Positions 56,319 through 64,000 of a stretch of 64,000 nucleotides of DNA are shown in pieces. Position numbers and translations under genes: made by a program. A model generated the notes under the pieces. It did not search any database and had not been told where the DNA came from. It saw only the letters and a program-made list of their open reading frames with translations. The DNA comes from Candidatus Kapaibacterium sp. (GTDB taxonomy: Bacteria > Bacteroidota > Ignavibacteria > Kapaibacteriales > UBA2268), in assembly GCA_013414795.1 (NCBI GenBank), contig CP058732.1:1339950-1403949 (forward strand), given 5' to 3'. Position 1 is the first letter of the stretch, and the number at the start of each line of letters is the position of its first letter.

Positions 56319-59300
56319 ATGATAGCATTTGATTTGGTTTTAAGGTTATCTCTACTTGTTGCTTTGGCTGTTTTTTCTGGTTTCATCGATAAATATTGGA
56401 AAAGAGACACACTTCGTGGACAGATTGTTCAGGGCTTATTGTTCGGTGTAACTGCTTTGGTAGGAATGGCATTTCCTTTTGAACTCGAACCAGGTTTGAT
56501 TTTTGACGGTCGTACAATTGTTATTAGTCTTTGTACTTTGTTCTTCGGACCAATATCTGGACTAATTGCTGGGTCAATGGCTGGCGTCTATCGCGTCTAT
56601 ATTGGTGGCGTGGGCTTACCAATGGGAATATTAACTACTTTAGAATCCTTTTTGGTAGGATTATATTTTTTTCGTATAAAATCAAAAAGAGATATTTTTT
56701 GGTTAAATACATTTCGTTTGTTTTTGTTTGGTTTGATTGTCCATCTAATAATGGGGCTATTGATTTTAGTACTTCCTTCTCGCTACGCATTACATGTTTT
56801 TAATAAAGTTGCCTTAACCATAATTGGAGTGTATCCTATCGTTTCGCTTCTCATTGGTAAAATTTTGTATGACCAGGAGGTTTCGAGTAGGTATATCGAA
56901 GTTTTAAGTAAGAGTGAATCGCTCTATCGAACCACTCTTTATTCCATTGGAGATGCTGTAATTACAACTGATTTTGATGGCAATGTTGTTAATATGAATT
57001 TTGTTGCTGAAGAATTGACTGGTTGGAAAGAAAGCCAAGCACGTGGGCGAGGGATTGGCGAAGTGTTTAATATTCTCAATGAATTTTCTTTGCAAAAAGT
57101 CGAAAATCCAGTTCAAAGAGTGCTTCGTGAAGGGAAGGTTGTTGGATTGGCAAACCATACTCTTTTGGTTTCACGTGATGGAAGAAAAATACCAATCGCT
57201 GATAGTGGAGCACCGATTAAAGATTCTTTTGGAAATATTTTGGGGGTGGTTCTTGTTTTTCGGGACCAAACTAAAGAGAGAGAATATATTCGGAAAATTG
57301 AGGAGCAAGAAAAACGCTACCGACAATTTGTATATTTTAGTTCAGATGGAATTTGGAGATTTGATATTGAAAAGCCAATTAATACACAATTACCTATAGA
57401 AGAACAAATTCGCTTGATATTTGAAAGTGGATTTTTGGCTGAATGCAATGATGTCTATGCCCAAATGTATGGCTTTCAAAAATCTTACGAGATTGTAGGA
57501 ATTAAACTAAAAGAGGTCCTGGACCCAAACGACCCAAATAATTTCGATTATTTAGCAAACTTTATTAAAAATGGATATAAACTCACTGGGGGAATATCGA
57601 AAGAATTCGACCGAAATGGTAATGTTAAGTATTTTGAAAATAATTTAGTTGGAATAATCGAGGATGGATTTCTAATACGTGCTTGGGGCACTCAAAAGGA
57701 AATAACAGACAAATATCTACTTGAACAAAGCCTTCGCGAAAGCGAAGAAAAGTTTCGATTACTTGCCGAAGCCTCGCTTGTTGGTATTTACTTAATACAA
57801 GATTTAAAATTTGTATATGTAAATAAAGCACTTGCCGACGTTTTTGGGTACGAAATAGAAGAGGTCATTGGTAAACTGGGTCCATTAGATTTAACACATC
57901 CAGATTACCACTCACAAGTTATCGAAAATACCAGAAAACGAGTTAGTGGTGAAGTTGAAAGCGTAAATTATTCGTTTAAAGGAGTTAAAAAAGATGGAAG
58001 TTCAATTTGGGTAGAGGTTTTTGGAAGACGCATAGAATACCAAGGGAAAGTTGGCATCATAGGTACTTTGATGGATATAACAAAAAGAGTTGAACTCGAA
58101 GAATTAAATAGAATTCAAAAAGAACAGTTGGAGAATACTCTTGAATTCACCCCTAATTTAGCAATTAAATTTTACGACGAAGAAGGCAGAATTAAATACT
58201 GGAATAATGCTTCAACAAATATTTATGGATGGACAAAAGAAGAGGCTTTGGGGAAGACACTCGACCAACTTATTTGGACCAAAGAAGAGGCAGAAGAATA
58301 CAAGAAAATATTGAAACAAATTGCCGAAACTGGGAAACCATACGGTCCTTTTGAATCAAAATATAGAAAAAAAGATGGAAGCGAGGGATGGATTGTTAGC
58401 ACTACATTTCAAATTCCTTCTTATGAAAACGAAAGAACATTTGTATGTATGGATATTGACATTACAGATAGGAAAACAGCAGAACTTGAATTAGAAGAAC
58501 AAAAAGGATTATTTGAAACATTGGTTCAAACACTTGCTTCTGCTGTGATTATTTACCAAAATGAGAAAATACTTTTTGCAAATAATTCACTTTCGGAAAT
58601 TACTGGTTATTCAATTGAAGAACTTTATTCAATGTCAATATTTGATTTAGTTCATCCAGACCAAAGGGAAACCGTAAAAAATATAGTAATAGCAAGATTT
58701 CTTGGGAAAGAAGTTCCCGGTAGATATGAAATTAAACTTCTTCGAAAGGATGGAGAAGTTAGATGGGTAGATTATTCTGTAAGAGTATTTGAATGGAAAG
58801 GTAAGAAAACTGCTTTAGGTACTGCAATAGATATAACAGAGCGAAAACTTGAAGAAGAGATAATCAAAATTCAATTTAATGTTGCAGACGCACTTGTTAA
58901 AGAAAAATCGCTTTACAAGTTTTTCGAAGTTGTTCGGGATGAACTTTCCAGAGTAATCGATACAAAAAATTTGTTTGTTGCATTTTACGACGAAGAAAAT
59001 GACGAACTTTATTCCCCATTCGAATGGGACGAAAAAATGGATGCACCTGTTCGGTGGAGTGCAAAAAACTCCCTTACTGGGAAAGTTATTAGGGAATGTA
59101 GAACTCTATTTTTAAAGAGGGAAGATATTGATGAATTGATATCTCGGGGCGAAGTCGAACAGATTGGCTCACCAGCAAAATGTTGGCTTGGAACTCCTTT
59201 GATTGTTTCTGGTAAACCCTATGGCGCAATTGTAGTGCAAAGTTACAACAATCCGAATGCTTACGACCGACGAAGTGTCGAATTGTTAGAACTTGTCGCT

Positions 59301-60887
59301 TCGCAACTTTCGACTTATATTGTTCAGAAACTACAAACAGAGGAATTAACAAAGTTATCACGCGCAGTTGAAGAAAGCGAAGTTGGAATAGCTATCACAG
59401 ACATAAATGGTACGATAGAATATGTAAATCCAAAATTTGCAGAAGTGACCGGATATTCCCCAGAGGAATTAATTGGACGAAACCCGAGAATTCTAAAATC
59501 TGGCTACCATTCCAAAGAATTTTACAAGAACCTTTGGGATACGATTTTAAGTGGTAAGAGTTGGATTGGAGAATTTCGGAACCGAAGGAAGAATGGCGAA
59601 CTTTATTGGGAAGAGGGTAGAATTTCTCCAATCTTCAATGATGAAGGAAAGATTACCCATTTCGTTGCAATAAAAAAAGATATTACTGAACAGAAGAAAC
59701 TTATTGAAGAATTAATTCAAGCAAAGGAGAAAGCCCTTGAAAGCGAGCGTCTTAAAACTGCATTTTTAGGAAACATTAGCCACGAAGTAAGAACTCCACT
59801 AAATGGTCTTCTTGGTTTTGCCCAATTGCTTGAATCTCAATCGTTTCCACCCCAAGAAGTTAAAAGATTTGCAGGAATAATAGTTAAAAAAGCAAACGAG
59901 TTGCTTTCCCTTTTCAATGAAATTTTAGATTTGTCTTTGATTGAAGCAAACCAAATGAGGATTATTCCGAAGCAGGTAAACATAAACCAGATATTGTACG
60001 ATACCTATTCTACATTTCTTTTGGATGAAAAGGTACAAAGAAAAGAGGTTGAGTTGAAGATTGGCAAAACTCTTCCTGACGATTTTGAAATTTTTACCGA
60101 CCCAATTCGATTAAAAGAAGTTTTGTACAATTTGGTTGAAAATGGGTTGAAATTTACAAAAAGTGGTTATGTGGAATTTGGGGCAAATATACTTGAAAGC
60201 GGCGAAGTTGAGTTTTACGTTAAGGATACTGGAATTGGAATAACAAAGGGCCAATTAGATGTTATATTTGAAAGATTTCAACAGGTAGAAACGGACTTTA
60301 TCCGGCGTGAGTACGAAGGTGCCGGGATTGGTTTGCCATTATGCAAGGGATTAGTTAAATTACTTGGCGGAAGGATATGGGTGGAATCTGAATTGGGTCA
60401 AGGTTCTACCTTTTACTTTACGATTGCACCATTTAAAACAGAAATGATAGAAAAGGACATTAAATACGATGACTTTAGAAATTTAGATTATACAATCGAA
60501 GACAAGTTTGTTTTTCTTGTTGCCGAAGACGATTATATTAATTCCGTCGTATTGGAAAAATTTTTGCAAAAGAATTTCAATTGCGAGGTTTTAAATGCAA
60601 AAAATGGTAAAGAAGCAATTGAAATAGCACAGAATCGTAAAGATATCGATTTGATTCTTCTCGATATTCGAATGCCAATTGTCGATGGTTATACTGCTTT
60701 CAGCGAAATCCGAAAAATCAACCCAGATGTTCCAATTATCGCAGTTACCGCATATGCATATACCGAGGATAGGAAGAAGATTATTCAATTTGGTTTTGAT
60801 GATTACATTTCAAAGCCTTTCGATTTAAAGGAAGTAGGAGCAAAGATAAGCAATATAATTTACGAAAGGAAAAACCAGAAAAAATAA
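56319..60887 (+). CDS. Hybrid sensor histidine kinase with 5TMR-LYT, multiple PAS, GAF and receiver domains
   Basis: Inner-membrane sensor of 1522 residues. Domains in order: a 5TMR-LYT membrane sensor (about 1-185, with GLIFDGRTIVISLCTLFFGP); five PAS-like domains (about 195-845, e.g. LYRTTLYSIGDAVITTD, RLLAEASLVGIYLIQ); a GAF domain (about 850-1010); a sixth PAS (about 1015-1130); HisKA with His1155 in NISHEVRTPLNG; HATPase with NLVENGLKFT and VKDTGIGI; and a receiver with Asp1449 in LILLDIRMP. No DNA-binding output is attached, so a separate phosphotransfer protein and regulator are expected. The signal is unknown; LytS-type sensors respond to small metabolites or membrane state. Confidence 0.92.
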   Translation: MIAFDLVLRLSLLVALAVFSGFIDKYWKRDTLRGQIVQGLLFGVTALVGMAFPFELEPGLIFDGRTIVISLCTLFFGPISGLIAGSMAGVYRVYIGGVGLPMGILTTLESFLVGLYFFRIKSKRDIFWLNTFRLFLFGLIVHLIMGLLILVLPSRYALHVFNKVALTIIGVYPIVSLLIGKILYDQEVSSRYIEVLSKSESLYRTTLYSIGDAVITTDFDGNVVNMNFVAEELTGWKESQARGRGIGEVFNILNEFSLQKVENPVQRVLREGKVVGLANHTLLVSRDGRKIPIADSGAPIKDSFGNILGVVLVFRDQTKEREYIRKIEEQEKRYRQFVYFSSDGIWRFDIEKPINTQLPIEEQIRLIFESGFLAECNDVYAQMYGFQKSYEIVGIKLKEVLDPNDPNNFDYLANFIKNGYKLTGGISKEFDRNGNVKYFENNLVGIIEDGFLIRAWGTQKEITDKYLLEQSLRESEEKFRLLAEASLVGIYLIQDLKFVYVNKALADVFGYEIEEVIGKLGPLDLTHPDYHSQVIENTRKRVSGEVESVNYSFKGVKKDGSSIWVEVFGRRIEYQGKVGIIGTLMDITKRVELEELNRIQKEQLENTLEFTPNLAIKFYDEEGRIKYWNNASTNIYGWTKEEALGKTLDQLIWTKEEAEEYKKILKQIAETGKPYGPFESKYRKKDGSEGWIVSTTFQIPSYENERTFVCMDIDITDRKTAELELEEQKGLFETLVQTLASAVIIYQNEKILFANNSLSEITGYSIEELYSMSIFDLVHPDQRETVKNIVIARFLGKEVPGRYEIKLLRKDGEVRWVDYSVRVFEWKGKKTALGTAIDITERKLEEEIIKIQFNVADALVKEKSLYKFFEVVRDELSRVIDTKNLFVAFYDEENDELYSPFEWDEKMDAPVRWSAKNSLTGKVIRECRTLFLKREDIDELISRGEVEQIGSPAKCWLGTPLIVSGKPYGAIVVQSYNNPNAYDRRSVELLELVASQLSTYIVQKLQTEELTKLSRAVEESEVGIAITDINGTIEYVNPKFAEVTGYSPEELIGRNPRILKSGYHSKEFYKNLWDTILSGKSWIGEFRNRRKNGELYWEEGRISPIFNDEGKITHFVAIKKDITEQKKLIEELIQAKEKALESERLKTAFLGNISHEVRTPLNGLLGFAQLLESQSFPPQEVKRFAGIIVKKANELLSLFNEILDLSLIEANQMRIIPKQVNINQILYDTYSTFLLDEKVQRKEVELKIGKTLPDDFEIFTDPIRLKEVLYNLVENGLKFTKSGYVEFGANILESGEVEFYVKDTGIGITKGQLDVIFERFQQVETDFIRREYEGAGIGLPLCKGLVKLLGGRIWVESELGQGSTFYFTIAPFKTEMIEKDIKYDDFRNLDYTIEDKFVFLVAEDDYINSVVLEKFLQKNFNCEVLNAKNGKEAIEIAQNRKDIDLILLDIRMPIVDGYTAFSEIRKINPDVPIIAVTAYAYTEDRKKIIQFGFDDYISKPFDLKEVGAKISNIIYERKNQKK

Positions 60888-60894
60888 ATACAAA

Positions 60895-61575
60895 CTAGTT
60901 CGAAACGATATTTAAGTTTTCGTAAGAAAGTTTTCCGCCAAAACGAAAACGTTCAGAATAATAACTTTCGGAAATGTGAGTGATAATAACGCCTTTGCCC
61001 GTTGAGGAATGTGCGAAGATTCCATTGCCCAAATAAATTCCAACGTGACCAATTCGCTTTGATTTTTTATTTCTACCAGAAAAGAAAATTAAATCCCCAA
61101 AAGAAAGTTCGTCAATGTTTTTTATAGGAACAAACAATTTCGATTGCCTTTCAGCATTTGCTGGAAAGTTGATAGATAGGGTTTGTCGTATTATTTGTGC
61201 AACGAAGTTGGAACAGTCAACGCCAGATTTACTTGTTCCCCCCATTCGATATGGAGTTCCAAGCCAGACCAAAATGTTTGACAGGAGTTTTTCTTTAAGA
61301 AATTCATTTGAAAAGATGTTACTGGTCGTTTGAGTCGAAGCAAAAGTTGTATTTTTGGCACTGATTAAATCAAAAGAAATACCATCGAAACCCATAAGAT
61401 AAGTTTTCAACTTTTTCAATGATTCGTTGATTAGTTTTTGCTTTTTGGCAGTTACTTTGCTATTGTGTTTTTTGGTTTTGGGAACTTTCCCAAATGTTGT
61501 ATTAGAATTGAACAACAAACCCGCAACAATAATAAGAACGAAAATCGTACAAGTAATGTTAATCTTTGTTTTCAT
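60895..61575 (-). CDS. NlpC/P60 family cell-wall hydrolase
   Basis: Probably a periplasmic peptidoglycan endopeptidase. A hydrophobic signal or anchor (about 8-28) is followed by a basic linker and the catalytic domain: Cys121 in SGVDCSNFV, His177 in RIGHVGIYLG and His189 in GIFAHSSTGKGV. VWLGTPYRMGG precedes the Cys as in other family members. 226 residues. It is convergent with the hybrid kinase gene, 7 bases apart, and divergent from the dehydrogenase gene. Confidence 0.93.
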   Translation of the reverse strand: MKTKINITCTIFVLIIVAGLLFNSNTTFGKVPKTKKHNSKVTAKKQKLINESLKKLKTYLMGFDGISFDLISAKNTTFASTQTTSNIFSNEFLKEKLLSNILVWLGTPYRMGGTSKSGVDCSNFVAQIIRQTLSINFPANAERQSKLFVPIKNIDELSFGDLIFFSGRNKKSKRIGHVGIYLGNGIFAHSSTGKGVIITHISESYYSERFRFGGKLSYENLNIVSN

Positions 61576-61708
61576 TTTTTGTAAAAAATTTTAAACAAAG
61601 TGCAAAATATTTGTGACAAGGTAAATTGACAATTAAATTTTTCTTAAAATTTGTTAATAATTAAACAAGACAAAATCGTCTTTTATTCTTTCACAACTTT
61701 AATCATAT

Positions 61709-62971
61709 ATGAAAGTAATTATTGTAGGCGCTGGATTCGGTGGCTTGGCTGTGGCAAATACATTGAAAAATTCCAACTTGGACGTGTTGCTAATTGATAA
61801 AAACAATTACCACTTGTTTCAACCATTGTTGTATCAAGTTGCAGTTTCTGCTCTTTCGCCCGGAGACATAGCATATCCAATTAGAGGAATTTTTAAAAAC
61901 ACAAAGAACATCCGAGTTTTGATGGAAAAAGTTGTCATTGTTGACTTAAGAAGCCGTAGAGTTAGCGTTTCTGGGGGTGAAACATTTGACTATGATTACC
62001 TCGTCCTTGCTCCCGGAGCCGAAACGTCATATTTTGGGAATGTTGAATGGAAAGATTACGCAGTTGCATTGAAATCCCTTCCAGATGCTTTAGCGATACG
62101 AGAAAAGATTTTGTCTACATTCGAAGAAGCAGAGAAACTTGCTTATAAAAACCTGGACATTAGTAAGCATCTAACTTTTATCATAGTAGGAGGTGGACCC
62201 ACTGGAGTAGAACTTTCCGGTGCAATTGCTGAATTAATATACAAAACAATTCTGCCAGATTTTCCTCTTTTACGGCACAAGAAAATCAATGTAATATTGA
62301 TTGATGCGGGTAACCGGTTACTTTCGAGTTATCCAGAGGAACTTTCGGAATATACTTATAAGTCATTGACTTCCCTTGGTGTTAAAATTTATTTGAACAC
62401 ACGTGTAACTTCTATTGAAAAAAATGTTATTAGGACTACTCAAGGAACATTTAGTGCTTTCAATATTTTTTGGGCTGCTGGAAATATTGCCTCGCCTCTT
62501 CTAAAAAGTTTACCAGTCAAACTCGATAGGCAAGGAAGGGTTGTAGTTAATCCAGATTTGTCGATACCTGGATTTCCCGATGCTTTTGTTATCGGGGACT
62601 CTGCCAGTTTCACGGACAAAAATGGAGAAACTTTGCCCGCAATAGCACCAGTAGCAATGCAACAGGGAAAGCACGTTGGTAAAATCATTCTCGAGGGTTT
62701 GCCTTTTGGATTGCGTCCAAATTTCGTTTATAGAGATAAAGGTACTATGGCGACGATTGGAAAGGCCAGAGCAGTTGCTTATCTAAAAGGGCAGTCATTC
62801 AAAGGTTGGTTCGCATGGTTGCTATGGTCTTTGGTTCATATACTCTTTTTGATTGGCTTTAGGAATAAAATTCGAGTGATGCTCGAATGGATATGGTATT
62901 ACATAACGAATAAGTCTGGTGCAAGATTGATTGTTAATGCGTTTCGAAAGGATAATTCGAAAAATTGTTAG
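61709..62971 (+). CDS. ndh: Type II NADH dehydrogenase (NAD(P)/FAD oxidoreductase)
   Basis: Non-proton-pumping NADH:quinone oxidoreductase. FAD site [11 protein letters not shown] (6-16), NAD site [20 protein letters not shown], and FVIGDSASF with [15 protein letters not shown] are the family set. The C-terminal hydrophobic/amphipathic stretch ([17 protein letters not shown], then ML.WIWYY) probably binds the membrane surface. At 420 residues it is full length. A 133-base AT-rich region before it (61576-61708) must hold the two divergent promoters. Confidence 0.93.
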   Translation: MKVIIVGAGFGGLAVANTLKNSNLDVLLIDKNNYHLFQPLLYQVAVSALSPGDIAYPIRGIFKNTKNIRVLMEKVVIVDLRSRRVSVSGGETFDYDYLVLAPGAETSYFGNVEWKDYAVALKSLPDALAIREKILSTFEEAEKLAYKNLDISKHLTFIIVGGGPTGVELSGAIAELIYKTILPDFPLLRHKKINVILIDAGNRLLSSYPEELSEYTYKSLTSLGVKIYLNTRVTSIEKNVIRTTQGTFSAFNIFWAAGNIASPLLKSLPVKLDRQGRVVVNPDLSIPGFPDAFVIGDSASFTDKNGETLPAIAPVAMQQGKHVGKIILEGLPFGLRPNFVYRDKGTMATIGKARAVAYLKGQSFKGWFAWLLWSLVHILFLIGFRNKIRVMLEWIWYYITNKSGARLIVNAFRKDNSKNC

Positions 62972-64000
62972 TTCAAAAGTTTCTTTTTACCTTTACCAAA
63001 GAAGTTGGTGTCCCCTTTCAATCGAGCAATCTCGTCGCGAATTTCCGCTGCCCGTTCGAAATCGAGATTCCTTGCTGCTTCCTTCATTTCTTTAAATAAC
63101 TGCTCAATCAATTCTTCTTTTTGTTTTTCATCAAGAAATTGAACAAGGGGTTCAACAAAGGAAGTCTGTTTGCTGACATATTTTTCTACTTTCTTGTAAT
63201 TTCTTGCCTGTTGAATATCAGCAATGGAAGTAGAACTTAGTATCTCCTCCAATGTTTTGTAAACTGTTTGGGGGTTAATATTGTGTTCTTTGTTGAATTC
63301 TATTTGAAGTTTCCTTCGCCGATTTGTTTCTTCGACGAAACTTTTGATAGAATTTGTGATTTTGTCCGCATAAAGTATGACCAAACCGTCTACATTTCTT
63401 GCAGTTCGACCAGCGATTTGAAGCAAGGAACGCTCGCTTCTCAAAAATCCTTCCTTGTCTGCGTCCAATATAGCAACAAGGGAAACTTCGGGTAAATCCA
63501 GTCCCTCGCGCAAAAGATTTACACCAACCAGGACATCGTAATTTCCAAGCCGTAAATCGCGAATGATTTCAACTCTTTCCAATGCATCTATATCAGAATG
63601 TATATAGGCTACTTTGATGTTCAATTGGTTCAAATATTCCGCTAAATCTTCTGCCATTCTCTTTGTTAATGTTGTAACCAAGGTCCTATGTCCTTTCTGG
63701 ACTCTTTTTCGGATTTCGTCTATTAAATCGTCAACTTGATTTTTGACTGGGCGAATAGATACTTCGGGGTCGACTAATCCCGTTGGGCGAATGATTTGTT
63801 CAACAACCACACCTCCAGTTTTTTCAAGTTCGTAGGGCCCTGGAGTTGCACTGACGTAGATGACTTGGTTTACAAGTTGTTCAAATTCTTCGAACTTCAG
63901 TGGTCTGTTTTCCAATGCTGATGGGAGACGAAACCCAAAGTCCACCAAAGTTTGTTTACGGGAGCGGTCGCCATTATACATACCTCTTAACTGTGGAATT
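62968..64000 (-). CDS. uvrB: Excinuclease ABC subunit B, C-terminal part (runs off the window)
   Basis: DNA helicase-like damage-recognition subunit of nucleotide excision repair. The frame is open to the window edge (bases upstream encode IPQLRG before [20 protein letters not shown]), so the start lies outside. Visible are [10 protein letters not shown], motif V in [15 protein letters not shown], motif VI in [11 protein letters not shown] and the C-terminal UVR motif ([23 protein letters not shown]). About 344 of the usual 650-680 residues are present. The stop overlaps that of the convergent ndh gene. Confidence 0.97.
   Translation of the reverse strand, partial: IPQLRGMYNGDRSRKQTLVDFGFRLPSALENRPLKFEEFEQLVNQVIYVSATPGPYELEKTGGVVVEQIIRPTGLVDPEVSIRPVKNQVDDLIDEIRKRVQKGHRTLVTTLTKRMAEDLAEYLNQLNIKVAYIHSDIDALERVEIIRDLRLGNYDVLVGVNLLREGLDLPEVSLVAILDADKEGFLRSERSLLQIAGRTARNVDGLVILYADKITNSIKSFVEETNRRRKLQIEFNKEHNINPQTVYKTLEEILSSTSIADIQQARNYKKVEKYVSKQTSFVEPLVQFLDEKQKEELIEQLFKEMKEAARNLDFERAAEIRDEIARLKGDTNFFGKGKKKLLN

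Overview
The window is AT-rich bacterial chromosome, densely coding on both strands, with no rRNA, tRNA, CRISPR array, insertion sequence or phage gene that I could recognise. Several secreted proteins carry C-terminal type IX secretion (T9SS) sorting domains, and there are choice-of-anchor-D-like repeats, a DUF4397 lipoprotein, PD40/OmpA proteins and a BatA-type von Willebrand factor A (VWA) membrane protein. This combination points to the Bacteroidota/Chlorobiota/Ignavibacteriota assemblage (FCB group). Strong Shine-Dalgarno sequences before several genes fit an Ignavibacteria- or Kapabacteria-like lineage better than classical Bacteroidetes, but this placement is an inference.

Layout. 1-5467 (+): murI, an HD-GYP protein, a lone receiver domain, holA and a tandem-OmpA envelope protein. 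5532-12976 (+): an iron-sulfur assembly operon (Rrf2 regulator, sufB, sufC, sufD, sufS, sufU, sufT, a 2Fe-2S ferredoxin, a SufA-type carrier) ending in Fe superoxide dismutase, followed by a DUF1848 gene. 13870-15294 (-) is rsmB, 15312-16142 (+) a predicted outer-membrane barrel, and 16139-17380 (-) a secreted propeller-like protein. 17551-29637 (+) holds a secretome block (VWA/choice-of-anchor-D T9SS protein, DUF4397 lipoprotein, subtilisin-like T9SS protease), then an SDR epimerase and a penicillin-acylase-family hydrolase. 29646-31319 (-) is a PD40/OmpA-like protein. 31414-36864 (+) holds prolyl oligopeptidase, ligA, two small unknowns and an OsmC protein. 36896-38754 (-) is asd plus a YmdB-like phosphoesterase.

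38814-50271 (+): a cobalamin adenosyltransferase, a secreted unknown, a BatA-type VWA protein, a coiled-coil protein with a J-domain-like HPD segment, a cupin, fbp, an RlpA-like protein, a TPR protein, DUF3467, an intrinsic terminator, a GH57 glucan branching enzyme and a polysaccharide flippase. 50272-55518 (-): tlpA, an MsbA-like ABC exporter, and a 936-residue protein joining a PEP/pyruvate-binding ATP-grasp domain to a nucleotidyltransferase domain. 55589-60887 (+): a small T9SS-type secreted protein and a 1522-residue hybrid histidine kinase. The end holds an NlpC/P60 hydrolase (-), a type II NADH dehydrogenase (+) and the 3' part of uvrB (-), which runs off the window.

How the genes work together. 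The clearest functional unit is the SUF/SOD block, which couples Fe-S cluster assembly, a cluster-sensing regulator and superoxide defence. The rest is housekeeping mixed with envelope and secreted proteins. The least explained items are the PEP-binding/nucleotidyltransferase fusion, the DUF1848 protein with a C-terminal radical-SAM-like cysteine motif, the HPD-motif coiled-coil protein, and the near absence of space for terminators at all seven convergent gene junctions. No intergenic stretch reaches 300 bases; the longest (17381-17550, 44242-44397, 61576-61708) are AT-rich and probably hold promoters.
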